From NCBI RefSeq assembly GCF_003072125.1, contig NZ_QCYH01000001.1, positions 496,001 through 560,000 on the forward strand: 64,000 bases of DNA, given 5' to 3'. Shown here one piece after another: positions 1 to 8,144 of the stretch. The notes below the pieces were generated by a model, which worked only from the letters and a program-made list of their open reading frames with translations, made no database searches and had not been told where the DNA came from. Made by a program: the position numbers and the translations under genes. How positions within the stretch are numbered: the stretch's first letter is position 1; every line of letters starts with the position of its first letter. The stretch comes from Pelagivirga sediminicola (GTDB taxonomy: Bacteria > Pseudomonadota > Alphaproteobacteria > Rhodobacterales > Rhodobacteraceae).

Positions 1-35
1 TCCTCGACGATCTCTTCGAATTGGGGTTGGGCCAT
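1..35 (-). CDS. sufE: Probable SufE family cysteine desulfuration protein (5' end only)
   Basis: A minus-strand reading frame opens with ATG at 35 and runs off the window edge; the visible residues are MAQPQFEEIVE. Many Rhodobacteraceae SufE proteins, as I recall them, begin with a very similar FEEIVEDFEFL segment. SufE accepts sulfur from the SufS desulfurase during Fe-S cluster assembly in the cytoplasm. Only 11 residues are visible, so the name is inferred from a short N-terminal resemblance; the presence of a coding start is better supported than the identity. Confidence 0.45.
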   Translation of the reverse strand, partial: MAQPQFEEIVE

Positions 36-181
36 GGTACGTCCTTTGACTTGCTGCGTGCAGATCAGGTAGCGGCGCAGGGCACAAACGTCCACCCCGC
101 CGCGCTGCGCCGCCTTGCACTCGGGGCGCGCGGCCTGCTAGGGTCCGGGCCGAATATAATGGCCAAAAGGGGCTTTTGCCG

Positions 182-703
182 ATGCGCGGTCTGGTAACAC
201 TTCTGACGATTTCCAGCCTGACACTGGCCGGATGCTCGGGCCTGCGCGAGTCGCGGGCAAATCCGGCAAACTGGTTCGGCCCGAGCCGCACCGTGGAGCG
301 CGCGGCGCCTGCGGGCACGGCCGCTGCCAATCCGCTCATCCCCGAGCAAAGCGACAGTATCTTCCGGCGCAGATCGGAGGCCGAAAGATATGTCGGCACC
401 CCGATCTATGCGGTCGAGAATGTCGTGGTCGAGCCCTCGGCAGGCGGCGCAATCGTCAAGGCCACCGGGCTATCGCTGCGCCAGGGCGCCTTTGATGTGC
501 GCCTTTGGCCGGAAAATGGCGGCGTGCCCGTGGATGGCGTGCTGACCTACACGATGCGCGCCATTCAGCGCGCCGACACGCCACAAGGCCCCGAGCAGAC
601 GCGCCGCGTCAATGCCGGGCAGTTCGTCAGCCGCCAGACCCTGTCCGGGCTGCGCGGCGTGACGGTTCTGAGCCAGACCACCACCGCCACATCGCGCCGC
701 TGA
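182..703 (+). CDS. Conserved hypothetical lipoprotein
   Basis: A 173-residue protein starting at ATG 182; an in-frame TTG at 176 is less likely because ATG places the positive charge directly before the hydrophobic segment. Residues 1-18 form a type II signal peptide ending in the lipobox LAGC, with Cys18 as the lipidation site. The mature part is rich in Ala, Pro and Arg and has no domain I recognise. The likely location is the periplasmic face of the inner or outer membrane. It is convergent with rnd, only 10 bp away. The function is unknown. Confidence 0.8.
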   Translation: MRGLVTLLTISSLTLAGCSGLRESRANPANWFGPSRTVERAAPAGTAAANPLIPEQSDSIFRRRSEAERYVGTPIYAVENVVVEPSAGGAIVKATGLSLRQGAFDVRLWPENGGVPVDGVLTYTMRAIQRADTPQGPEQTRRVNAGQFVSRQTLSGLRGVTVLSQTTTATSRR

Positions 704-713
704 GGGCGACGCG

Positions 714-1874
714 CTAAAGCGCGACCGTTTCGATCGTGCTGCCCTTGACGCGCAGCGCGATCTTTCCGTCGCAAAGCCGCAGCGCTTCGGCGCCGAAGAC
801 ATCGCGGCGCCATCCGCTGAGCGCGGGCAGGTCGCGCTGGCCGGCCGCGATAGCGTCCAGGTCGGACGCGGTGGCGATCAATTTCGACGCCACCCCTTCG
901 CGATCCGCCACGCCCTTCAGCAGCACGCGCAGAAGATCGGCGATCGCCGGGTTCACCTGCATCTTGTCGCGGCTCAGGTCAGGTTCGGGCTGATCCTCCG
1001 GCGCGGCGGCCTGTCCATCGGCCACGGCCTTCAGGATGCCATCGGCGATGTCGCCCTTGCGCGCCTCGCGCAGCAGCAGGCGCGAGCGCCCCAGATCCTC
1101 GACGCTGGCGGGTTTGGTCGCGGCGAGTTCCGCCAACGCATCGTCCTTGTAGACCCGGCTGCGCGGGACATTGCGCATCTGCGCGTATTTTTCGCGAAAG
1201 CTGGCCAATTCGCGCAATATGGCAAGATACCTGCCGGAATTGTTGCGCGTCTTGATGCGCTGCCATGCGTCTTCGGGACGGGTGATGTAGGTCTCGGGGC
1301 TGGTCAGCACGGCCAATTCCTCGGCCACCCATTTGTCGCGCCCGCTCTTGGCCAGCTCGCGCGCAAGATACTCGTAGACCTTGCGCAGATGGGTCACATC
1401 CGCCAGCGCGTATTTCTTCTGCGCATCGCTCAGGGGGCGGCGCGACCAGTCGGTGAAGCGCGAGGATTTGTCGACCTGCGCCTTGGCGATGCGCTTGACC
1501 AGCGTTTCATATCCCGCCTGCTCGCCAAAGCCGCAGACCATCGCGGCGACCTGCGTGTCGAAAAGCGGCGTGGGGATCAGCCCCGCATCGACATAGAAGA
1601 TCTCCAGATCCTGCCGCGCGGCGTGGAAAACCTTGACCACATCCTCGTTGCGGAAGAGCGCATAGAGCGGCTCCAGCGACAGACCATCGGCCAGGGGATC
1701 GACCAGAACCGCGGTTTCGTCGCCCTCGCCCGGATAGGCCAGTTGCACGAGGCACAGCTTGGAATAATAGGTGCGCTCGCGCAGGAACTCGGTGTCGACG
1801 GTGACATAGGGATGCTGGGCGGCGCGGGTGCAGAATTCGATCAGGGCGTCCGTGGTGGTGATGGTCTGGATCAA
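714..1874 (-). CDS. rnd: Ribonuclease D
   Basis: A 386-residue 3'-5' exoribonuclease of the DEDD family, which trims tRNA precursors and other structured RNAs in the cytoplasm. Exonuclease motif I is visible as TVDTEF (Asp27, Glu29), motif II around AARQDLEIF and motif III as YALADV; an HRDC-type C-terminal part follows. Length matches the family (about 385 aa). No ATG fits the family N-terminus; the codon giving MIQTITTTDAL is TTG at 1874, preceded by an AAGAAG-like Shine-Dalgarno sequence. It lies downstream of purM-purN on the same strand with an 85-bp gap. The TTG start is inferred. Confidence 0.93.
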   Translation of the reverse strand: MIQTITTTDALIEFCTRAAQHPYVTVDTEFLRERTYYSKLCLVQLAYPGEGDETAVLVDPLADGLSLEPLYALFRNEDVVKVFHAARQDLEIFYVDAGLIPTPLFDTQVAAMVCGFGEQAGYETLVKRIAKAQVDKSSRFTDWSRRPLSDAQKKYALADVTHLRKVYEYLARELAKSGRDKWVAEELAVLTSPETYITRPEDAWQRIKTRNNSGRYLAILRELASFREKYAQMRNVPRSRVYKDDALAELAATKPASVEDLGRSRLLLREARKGDIADGILKAVADGQAAAPEDQPEPDLSRDKMQVNPAIADLLRVLLKGVADREGVASKLIATASDLDAIAAGQRDLPALSGWRRDVFGAEALRLCDGKIALRVKGSTIETVAL

Positions 1875-1959
1875 GGGAAATGCTTCTTTCGCTGATGTCG
1901 GCTGCGCCGCTATACGGCAATGCGGCGGAGATTGAAACGGGTTTGGATGCGCCGCGCGC

Positions 1960-2553
1960 TCACGGCAGCCACACCGGGCTGCGGTCACCGGACGCGAACC
2001 GGCGCAGGACGGCAGGATAGAGGCGATGCTCCATCTGCAACACGCGCGCGGCCAGCGTTTCAGGCGTATCGCCGTCAACGACAGGCACGCGCGCCTGGCC
2101 GAGGATCGGACCGTCATCCAGCGCGGCCGTGACCTCGTGTACGGTGCAGCCGGCCTCGGCATCGCCTGCGGCGAGCGCGCGGGCATGCGTATCGAGCCCG
2201 CGATACCTGGGCAAAAGCGAGGGGTGGATATTGATCATCCGCCCCTGCCAGCGCGCGACGAAACCTTCGGTCAGAACGCGCATGAATCCCGCAAGGCAGA
2301 TGATGTCGGGCCGGTAATCCATGAGGCGCGCGTGCAGCGTCTCCTCGAACGCGGCGCGGTCCGGGCCGTGCGGGCGGTGATCGACCACCTCGGTCGGAAC
2401 GCCGCGCGCCGCGGCCTTTTGCAGCCCGCCCGCGTCCGCCCGGTTCGACAGCACCAGTGCCGGGCGCGCCGGGTGATCGCCGGTCATGCTGTCCAGAAGC
2501 GCGACCATGTTGGAGCCGCTGCCGGACAGCAGGATGGCGACCCGCCTGCTCAC
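1960..2553 (-). CDS. purN: Phosphoribosylglycinamide formyltransferase
   Basis: A 197-residue GAR transformylase that transfers a formyl group from 10-formyl-THF to glycinamide ribonucleotide in de novo purine synthesis. The N-terminal LLSGSGSNM loop binds the substrate phosphate. The catalytic region reads [13 protein letters not shown], and the downstream DDGPILGQ carries the conserved Asp. Its ATG overlaps the purM stop codon by 4 nt, so the two are probably translationally coupled, and purM is the gene before it in the pathway cluster. Full length and intact. Confidence 0.97.
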   Translation of the reverse strand: MSRRVAILLSGSGSNMVALLDSMTGDHPARPALVLSNRADAGGLQKAAARGVPTEVVDHRPHGPDRAAFEETLHARLMDYRPDIICLAGFMRVLTEGFVARWQGRMINIHPSLLPRYRGLDTHARALAAGDAEAGCTVHEVTAALDDGPILGQARVPVVDGDTPETLAARVLQMEHRLYPAVLRRFASGDRSPVWLP

Positions 2554-3596
2554 GCCAGCGCGCCGCCATAGCGGACACCGGCGCCCTTGGTCACGCGGCC
2601 GATGCGGTGCACCGTCTCGCCCTGCTCGGCGAACAGATCGGCCAGCGCATCGGCCCGGGCGCTATCCACGCTCACGATCATGCCGATGCCGCAGTTGAAG
2701 GTCTTGAGCAGCTCGGACTGTTCCATACCGCCGGTTTTTTGCAGCCAGTCGAAGACACCGGGCAAATCCCACGCGCCCAGATCGATGTCGGCGCCAAGCC
2801 CCTCGGGCAGCACGCGCGGCAGGTTCTCGGTCAGGCCGCCGCCGGTGATATGGGCCAGCGCATGTACCCCGCCCGCGCGGATCGCCGCCAAGGCGGGCCT
2901 GACATAGAGCCGCGTCGGCGCCAACAGAACCTCGCCCAGCGTGCCCTCTGCCCACGGGCAATCGGCGTCCCAACCCAGACCGGACATATCGACCAGCTTG
3001 CGCACGAGGCTGTAGCCGTTGGAATGCACCCCGTCGCTGGCAAGGCCCAGCAGCACATCGCCCTCGGCCACACCTTCGGGAAGCGCGCTGCCACGCTCCA
3101 TCGCGCCGACGGCAAAGCCCGCCAGATCGAAATCGCCCGCAGGATACATGCCCGGCATCTCCGCCGTCTCGCCGCCGATCAGCGCCGCGCCGGAGCGCTC
3201 GCAGCCCGTCGCGATCCCCTCGATGATGCGCGCCGCCTGATCGGTGTCCAGCTTGCCGGTAGCGAAATAATCCAGGAAAAACAACGGCTCCGCGCCTTGG
3301 CAAACCAGGTCGTTGACGCACATCGCCACAAGGTCGATGCCCACGCCGTCCACGTTACCCGTGTCGATCGCGATGCGCAGCTTGGTGCCGACACCGTCGG
3401 TCGCGGCCACCAGAACCGGATCGTGATAGCCCGCCGCCTTCAGATCGAACAGCGCGCCAAAGCCGCCGAGACCCGACATCACGCCGGGGCGCGCCGTGCG
3501 TTTGGCCGCGGGCTTGATCCGCTCGACCAGCGCATTGCCCGCGTCGATATCAACGCCGGCATCGGCATAGCTCACACCATTCTTGGACTCGGTCAT
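2550..3596 (-). CDS. purM: Phosphoribosylformylglycinamidine cyclo-ligase (AIR synthetase)
   Basis: A 348-residue enzyme that closes the imidazole ring of FGAM to AIR using ATP, in purine biosynthesis. Characteristic segments include [13 protein letters not shown] near the N-terminus, [38 protein letters not shown] and [15 protein letters not shown]. Length and motif order are normal. It heads a purM-purN unit read away from the tRNA gene. About 108 bp separate its start from that tRNA; the promoter must lie there, though I see no diagnostic operator. Confidence 0.98.
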   Translation of the reverse strand: MTESKNGVSYADAGVDIDAGNALVERIKPAAKRTARPGVMSGLGGFGALFDLKAAGYHDPVLVAATDGVGTKLRIAIDTGNVDGVGIDLVAMCVNDLVCQGAEPLFFLDYFATGKLDTDQAARIIEGIATGCERSGAALIGGETAEMPGMYPAGDFDLAGFAVGAMERGSALPEGVAEGDVLLGLASDGVHSNGYSLVRKLVDMSGLGWDADCPWAEGTLGEVLLAPTRLYVRPALAAIRAGGVHALAHITGGGLTENLPRVLPEGLGADIDLGAWDLPGVFDWLQKTGGMEQSELLKTFNCGIGMIVSVDSARADALADLFAEQGETVHRIGRVTKGAGVRYGGALA

Positions 3597-3704
3597 CGCG
3601 GCACTCCCTGAATATCCTGCGCGGGTTAGCCGATCATCGCGGGTTTCGCAATCTCAAAGCCTTGACGCGCCCGCGTCGCTCAGCGTAGGACGCGAGGCAT
3701 GGGA

Positions 3705-3781
3705 GGGCCTGTAGCTCAACTGGTTAGAGCAGAGCGCTCATAACGCTTTGGTTGCGGGTTCAAGTCCTGCCGGGCCTACCA
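3705..3781 (+). tRNA. tRNA with CAT anticodon (tRNA-Ile2 favoured; elongator tRNA-Met is the alternative)
   Basis: A 77-nt cloverleaf with encoded CCA. It has acceptor GGGCCTG/CGGGCCT (first pair G-U), D stem GCTC/GAGC, anticodon stem GAGCG/CGCTT around loop CTCATAA, and T stem GCGGG/CCTGC with loop TTCAAGT. The anticodon CAT fits elongator Met or the minor Ile tRNA whose C34 is changed to lysidine. C4-G69 and C5-G68, known recognition features for the lysidine enzyme TilS, are present, and the loop matches E. coli ileX. I therefore favour Ile2; an automatic annotation might label it Met. Confidence 0.95.
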
Positions 3782-3798
3782 TCCCTCTCGTCACCCGC

Positions 3799-4065
3799 TC
3801 AATGCAGCCGTGCCGCCCGCCCCCGCCGCACGGGGCGGTGCATCCTGCATCCGGCCTGCTGCAGATAGGCAACAAAGGCTTGCGCGGCAGCGCTGGCCGG
3901 GCGGCAGGCCGTGCAGGAGCCATGCGCGGCGCGCGCCGCTTCGGGGGTTGCCTCGCCCGGAAGAGCAAAGGCCCATTCCAGAAAACCCATGCGCGCCGCG
4001 GCATCGGCCTCGCGCCCGGCGGCATCGCTTCGCTCCAGTCCCATCAGGATCTGTATGGCAGTCAT
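3799..4065 (-). CDS. Small conserved hypothetical protein under a cobalamin riboswitch
   Basis: An 88-residue protein starting at ATG 4065 after the Shine-Dalgarno GGGGAG. The N-terminal half (MTAIQILMGLERSD, then MGFLEWAFALPG) looks like a conserved folded domain. The middle has His48-x2-Cys51-x2-Cys54, followed by Cys73 and His76 in a basic tail, which could bind a metal or cofactor (inference). No signal peptide or membrane segment is seen. It is the only gene between the upstream cobalamin riboswitch and the convergent tRNA, so B12 control acts on this gene alone. It resembles uncharacterised Rhodobacteraceae proteins; its function is unknown. Confidence 0.72.
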   Translation of the reverse strand: MTAIQILMGLERSDAAGREADAAARMGFLEWAFALPGEATPEAARAAHGSCTACRPASAAAQAFVAYLQQAGCRMHRPVRRGRAARLH

Positions 4066-4078
4066 TCATCTTCACTCC

Positions 4079-4098
4079 CCGGCCGCACCCCGGGCCGG
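4079..4098 (-). promoter_or_regulatory. Hairpin abutting the ribosome binding site of the 88-aa gene
   Basis: In minus-strand sense the sequence is CCGGCC, an 8-nt loop, then GGCCGG, running directly into the GGGGAG Shine-Dalgarno sequence of the riboswitch-controlled gene. This stem could take part in hiding or exposing the ribosome binding site as the expression platform. The pairing is visible; the regulatory role is inferred. Confidence 0.4.
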
Positions 4099-4176
4099 AT
4101 GGGGCGAAGGGATGCGCAAGGCCGTGGTGCAAGAGCCGCCAACAGCGCCCGCACCGCCCCCCGCGGCTTGACGTTT

Positions 4177-4353
4177 GTCCAGGGCTGGTTTCCGGACTTG
4201 AGGGGCTGGGCGCGGCGGCCCGTGATCCGGCATCCTTCCCAGGCCATCGGCCCAGTGGCATCATGCCGTATCGCCCACCCTTACCGTTGCGGGGGCAGTG
4301 CCGGATTTGCACCGGCTTCCCAATTCTCCACCAAGCGGGGCGGCACCATGGAC
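4177..4353 (-). promoter_or_regulatory. Cobalamin (B12) riboswitch
   Basis: Read on the minus strand, the conserved cobalamin-aptamer elements occur in the right order. They are an ATGGTGCC-like 5' segment, GGGAAGCCGGTGCAAATCC, CTGCCCCCGCAACGGTAA, the B12-box GCCACTG (4253-4259), GGGAAGG, and AAGTCCGGAAACCAGCC. Outer stem P1 can form between GTCCA (4349-4353) and TGGAC (4177-4181). The element binds adenosylcobalamin-type cofactors and normally lowers expression of the downstream gene. It ends about 110 nt before the start of the 88-aa protein. It accounts for most of the 402-bp gene-free stretch 4066-4467; I see nothing else in 4354-4467. Confidence 0.93.
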
Positions 4354-4467
4354 GTTCAGATTGGCGCAACGCGGCGGGGCGCGCAATGATTCATCGCGGC
4401 GCTGCGGCAAGAAATCTCGCGGCGCTCCGCGGGGGATGTTGCGGCAGGAAACGCAGGCGCCCGCGCG

Positions 4468-6834
4468 TCAGAACGGCACATCATCCGCGCCGCTGACAAA
4501 ACGCGCGACGACCTTCTTCGTGCCGGCCTTGTCGAAGGCGACCTCCAGCTTGTCCCCCTCGACGCCCATGATCTCGCCATAGCCGAACTTTTGATGAAAC
4601 ACCCTTTCCCCCACCACATGCGAGGAGGCGGCGGCCATGTCGATCACCGGCGACGTCGATTCGCGCGGCTGCGCGGTGGGGCGCTGGCCCGCGCGGGCCT
4701 GCATGCGCTTCCAGCCCGGCGAGTTGTAGACATTCGCCTCGGCCACCTTGGCGTCGATGCTGTTCGGCACGCCCGCCGCGGCGCCATAGCCGCCGCCATA
4801 AAGGCCCGGCGGCGTCAGCACCTCGACATGCGCCTCGGGCAATTCGTCGATAAAACGGGATGGCAGCGAGGATTGCCACTGGCCAAAGACGCGGCGATTG
4901 CCGGCGAAGGAGATGGTGCACACCTCCTCGGCGCGGGTGATGCCGACATAGGCAAGGCGACGCTCCTCCTCGACGCCCTTGAGACCGCTCTCGTCCATCG
5001 AGCGCTGCGAGGGGAAAAGACCATCCTCCCATCCCGGCAGGAACACCGCGGGAAATTCCAGCCCCTTGGCGGCGTGCAGCGTCATGATGGACACCTTCTC
5101 GCCTTCATTGTCGCTCTCGTTGTCCATGATCAGGCTGACATGCTCCAGAAACCCTGTGAGGTTCTCGAAGTTTTCCAGCGCCTTGACCAGTTCCTTGAGG
5201 TTTTCCAGCCGCCCCGGCGCCTCCGGCGTCTTGTCGTCCTGCCACATCCCGGTGTAGCCGGATTCGTCGAGTATGATCCCGGCCAGTTCCACATGGCTGA
5301 CATCCTTGTCGCCGGTCATCCGGCCCCAGCGGGCAAGCCCGTCCAGCAACGTCGCCAGCTCCTTGGCGCCCTTGCCGCCAAGCCCGCCCTGCTCCAGCAG
5401 GATCCGCGCGCCCTCGATCAGCGGCACGCCGTGTTCGCGCGCCGTCACTTGGATCTTTTGCTGCGCCTTGTCTCCAAGGCCGCGCTTGGGCGTGTTGACG
5501 ATCCGCTCGAAGGCCAGATCGTCGCTGGGCGACGTGACGCAGCGGAAATAGGCCATGGCATCGCGGATCTCCATCCGCTCGTAGAAGCGCGGGCCGCCGA
5601 TGACGCGGTATGGCAGGCCAATGGTCAGAAACCGATCCTCGAAGGCGCGCATCTGGTGCGAGGCGCGCACGAGAATCGCCATCTCATCAAGGCTGTAGGG
5701 GCGCAGATTGCGCGTGCCGCGCTGCATCGCCTCGATCTCCTCGCCGATCCAGCGGGCCTCCTCGTCGCCGTCCCAATGGCCGATCAGGCGAACCTTTTCG
5801 CCTTCCTCCACATCGGTCCACAGCTCCTTGCCCAGACGCCCCTGATTGCCCGCGATCACGCTGGATGCGGCGGCCAGGATATGCGGGGTCGAGCGGTAGT
5901 TCTGCTCCAGCCGCACGACATGCGCGCCCGGAAAATCCTTCTCAAACCGCAGGATGTTGCCCACTTCGGCGCCGCGCCAGCCATAGATGGACTGGTCGTC
6001 ATCGCCGACGCAGCAGATGTTCCGGTGCCCGCCCGCAAGCAGGCGCAGCCACAGATACTGGGCGACGTTCGTATCCTGATACTCGTCCACCAGAATGTAG
6101 CGGAACCAGCGCTGGTATCTTTGCAGGATGTCGTCATGGGTCTGAAAGATACTGACCACATGCAGCAGCAGATCGCCGAAATCGACGGCATTCAGCTCGA
6201 TCAGGCGGCGCTGGTATTGCTTGTAGAGCGCGACCGCCTTGCCATTATACGCCCCCGCCTCGCCCGCGGGCACGCGGGAAGGTGTCCAGGCGCGGTTTTT
6301 CCAATGGTCGATCACACCGGCCAGTTGGCGCGCGGGCCAGCGTTTGTCGTCGATCCCGGCGGCCTGCACCAGTTGCTTCAGCAGGCGCAGCTGATCGTCG
6401 GTGTCGAGGATGGTGAAGTTGGATTTCAGCGTTACGTCGCTGCCCTCCACCCCGATCAATTCGGCGTGGCGGCGCAAGAGCTTGACGCAGATCGAGTGAA
6501 ACGTGCCGAGCCACGGCATCCCCTCGATGGATTGGCCCAGCAGCGCGCCGACGCGGTTCTTCATCTCGCGGGCGGCCTTGTTGGTGAAGGTCACGGCCAG
6601 CACCTCGTTCGGCTGGGCGCGGCCGGTATTCAGCAGATGCACGATGCGCGTCGTCAGCGCCTTGGTCTTGCCCGTCCCTGCCCCGGCGAGCATCAGAACC
6701 GGGCCGTCCATCGTCTCGACCGCAAGACGCTGTTCGGGGTTCAGCCCGTCCAGATAAGGCACGGGACGCGCGGCCATCGCGCGGGCGGACAGCGAGGCGC
6801 CTTCGAAGGCGTCGGATTCGTCAAAACTGCTCAT
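4468..6834 (-). CDS. uvrD: ATP-dependent DNA helicase UvrD/PcrA
   Basis: A 788-residue superfamily 1A helicase (3'-5') that acts in nucleotide excision repair, mismatch repair and replication-fork maintenance. Motif I is AGAGTGKT near residue 55 and motif II is DEYQDTN. The SF1 motifs GDDDQSIYGWRG, LEQNYRS and TLHAAKGLEFP, ending in GITRAEE, are all present. The C-terminal tail (GERVFHQKFGYGEIM through FDKAGTKKVVARF) is the Tudor-like RNA polymerase-binding module of PcrA/UvrD. A LexA-type box lies 42 bp upstream of the start, so SOS induction is likely. Intact and of normal length. Confidence 0.97.
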   Translation of the reverse strand: MSSFDESDAFEGASLSARAMAARPVPYLDGLNPEQRLAVETMDGPVLMLAGAGTGKTKALTTRIVHLLNTGRAQPNEVLAVTFTNKAAREMKNRVGALLGQSIEGMPWLGTFHSICVKLLRRHAELIGVEGSDVTLKSNFTILDTDDQLRLLKQLVQAAGIDDKRWPARQLAGVIDHWKNRAWTPSRVPAGEAGAYNGKAVALYKQYQRRLIELNAVDFGDLLLHVVSIFQTHDDILQRYQRWFRYILVDEYQDTNVAQYLWLRLLAGGHRNICCVGDDDQSIYGWRGAEVGNILRFEKDFPGAHVVRLEQNYRSTPHILAAASSVIAGNQGRLGKELWTDVEEGEKVRLIGHWDGDEEARWIGEEIEAMQRGTRNLRPYSLDEMAILVRASHQMRAFEDRFLTIGLPYRVIGGPRFYERMEIRDAMAYFRCVTSPSDDLAFERIVNTPKRGLGDKAQQKIQVTAREHGVPLIEGARILLEQGGLGGKGAKELATLLDGLARWGRMTGDKDVSHVELAGIILDESGYTGMWQDDKTPEAPGRLENLKELVKALENFENLTGFLEHVSLIMDNESDNEGEKVSIMTLHAAKGLEFPAVFLPGWEDGLFPSQRSMDESGLKGVEEERRLAYVGITRAEEVCTISFAGNRRVFGQWQSSLPSRFIDELPEAHVEVLTPPGLYGGGYGAAAGVPNSIDAKVAEANVYNSPGWKRMQARAGQRPTAQPRESTSPVIDMAAASSHVVGERVFHQKFGYGEIMGVEGDKLEVAFDKAGTKKVVARFVSGADDVPF

Positions 6835-6875
6835 GCGCGCGACCTTAGCGGCACCGCCGCCGAAGATAAAGTGAT

Positions 6876-6890
6876 GTTCGGTCTATGTTC
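6876..6890 (-). promoter_or_regulatory. LexA (SOS) box upstream of uvrD
   Basis: The plus strand reads GTTC, 7 nt, GTTC, an exact match to the direct-repeat LexA box known for alphaproteobacteria (GTTC-N7-GTTC). It is 42 bp upstream of the uvrD start codon, in the promoter zone, and a second such box lies ahead of uvrA. LexA binding is inferred from the motif. Confidence 0.75.
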
Positions 6891-6907
6891 CGCCCGAAGT
6901 TCCGCCC

Positions 6908-6936
6908 GGCATGAGGCAGGCCCGCTGCCTCATGCC
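6908..6936. terminator. Perfect 12-bp stem-loop between zapA and uvrD
   Basis: GGCATGAGGCAG and its exact complement CTGCCTCATGCC flank a 5-nt loop. It sits 36 bp after the zapA stop codon and just before the uvrD promoter region. There is no T-run on the minus strand, so it may act as an RNA-stabilising or Rho-assisted terminator, not a classical one. Confidence 0.55.
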
Positions 6937-6972
6937 GACGCGAAACAGCGCCTCGCCCAGCGGGGCGGCGCC

Positions 6973-7368
6973 CTATCCGGCCTTCTTTCCGTCGATCGTC
7001 TCGGCCAGCGCCTCGGCGCGGGCGGCGATTTCGGCAAGCGTGTCGGTCACCGACGAGGGCACCACCGGCACCTCGACGCGCTCGGGCGCGGGCGCCGGGG
7101 CATCGCGCAGACGCGCAAGCTCGGCATCCTTTTCGGCCATCTGGTCCTCGGCCTCGCGCAGCTTGTCCTGAAGCCCGGCGGTCTTGTCGGCCAGCATGAG
7201 CCCGGCCATCAGCAGCATGCGCGCCTCGGGGATGCGGCCGATCTGGGCGGCCAGAACGGCGGCTTCGTCGTCCAGCATCCGTGCGGCGGAATGCAGGTAA
7301 TGCTCCTCGCCCTGCTGGCAGGAGACCTGGAACGTGCGACCTCCGATTTCGATATCGACTTCCGGCAT
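6973..7368 (-). CDS. zapA: Cell division protein ZapA
   Basis: A 131-residue ZapA-type protein that binds and cross-links FtsZ filaments at the cytokinetic ring. The N-terminal part (VDIEIGGRTFQVSC, then GEEHYLHSAARMLD) is the ZapA globular domain. The central AGLMLADKTAGLQDKLREA begins the coiled coil, and a longer C-terminal helical extension follows. Start ATG 7368 was preferred over GTG 7371 because the GGAGG ribosome binding site is better spaced. Its ATG overlaps the TGA of the upstream coiled-coil gene by one base, indicating co-translation. Confidence 0.92.
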   Translation of the reverse strand: MPEVDIEIGGRTFQVSCQQGEEHYLHSAARMLDDEAAVLAAQIGRIPEARMLLMAGLMLADKTAGLQDKLREAEDQMAEKDAELARLRDAPAPAPERVEVPVVPSSVTDTLAEIAARAEALAETIDGKKAG

Positions 7369-7907
7369 CACTTGTCCTCCATCGCGGCGGCATCGGCGGC
7401 GTCCGCACCGTTGGTGATCTGGCCCAGTTCGACCAGCAGCACGTCCATTTCCGCGCGGTCGGCGGCGCGGGCGGCGCGCAAGCCGTCCAGTTCGGCCATC
7501 ATCGCCTTGTTTATCAGGTGCGGCTCGGCCACGCCCTCGGCATTGGCCTCGCGCAGCGCCTTGTTGTTGTCGCGCAACTGCTGGTTGGCCGCGCGTAGCG
7601 ACTGAAGCTCGCCGTCCAGTCGCTTCAGCGCAGCCACACGCTCCTGCTCGCGGCCGGCCTGCCCCGACGTCTCGGCGGTGCGGGCCTCCTCGGCGGCGCG
7701 CATTGCCTCCTCGGCGGCGCGGGCGCGCTCGTTCAGCTTCTTGACGCGCTCCTCCAGTTGGGCATTGGCCAGCGCCTCGTCCTCGAGTTGCTGGCGCAGA
7801 CCCTCGATCTCGGTATCGCCGGTGTCTACGGTCAGCCCGTCCAGACCTTGACCGATCCGGTCCAGCGCGGCCATGATCCGGCCCTGCATCGCGTCGATAT
7901 CGCTCAT
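7368..7907 (-). CDS. Coiled-coil protein translationally coupled to ZapA
   Basis: A 179-residue acidic and alanine-rich protein, MSDIDAMQGRIM at its start, with a continuous predicted coiled coil over about residues 35-125 (repeated Leu, Glu, Ala, Arg; segments such as QLEERVKKLNERARAAEEA). It then has a short C-terminal helix with LLVELGQITNG. No membrane segment is present. Start ATG 7907 is chosen because related proteins, as I recall them, begin MSDID; an in-frame ATG at 7916 is possible. It directly precedes zapA with a TGATG junction, so a role with the Z-ring is inferred. No domain name can be given. Confidence 0.85.
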   Translation of the reverse strand: MSDIDAMQGRIMAALDRIGQGLDGLTVDTGDTEIEGLRQQLEDEALANAQLEERVKKLNERARAAEEAMRAAEEARTAETSGQAGREQERVAALKRLDGELQSLRAANQQLRDNNKALREANAEGVAEPHLINKAMMAELDGLRAARAADRAEMDVLLVELGQITNGADAADAAAMEDK

Positions 7908-8144
7908 CCCTTGCATGTCCTCATCTGTGGTTCCGGGGCGCGCGCGGCGTGCCTGCGAATCGCGCTCCCTGCCTTGTGCGCCCAAGTGTAACGAATGGCT
8001 GGCAAAAAGGCTTCCCCTCATGGCGCGCATTGGCTGCCCCCTGCCACGTCCGGGCAAGTGGCCGCCATGGCAGCGCTTGATCTTTGGGCGCGGGCTGGTA
8101 TTTAACCACGGCAATCCGTCCCTGCCATAAGGATACCCCTGCCC

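Noticed and set aside
4591..7605. A very long plus-strand open frame (1004 codons) opposite uvrD and zapA
   Set aside because: It is antisense to two clear genes, has a low-complexity His/Arg/Gln-rich translation and no domain. In GC-rich genomes with strong third-position GC, the antisense frame is often open by codon bias.
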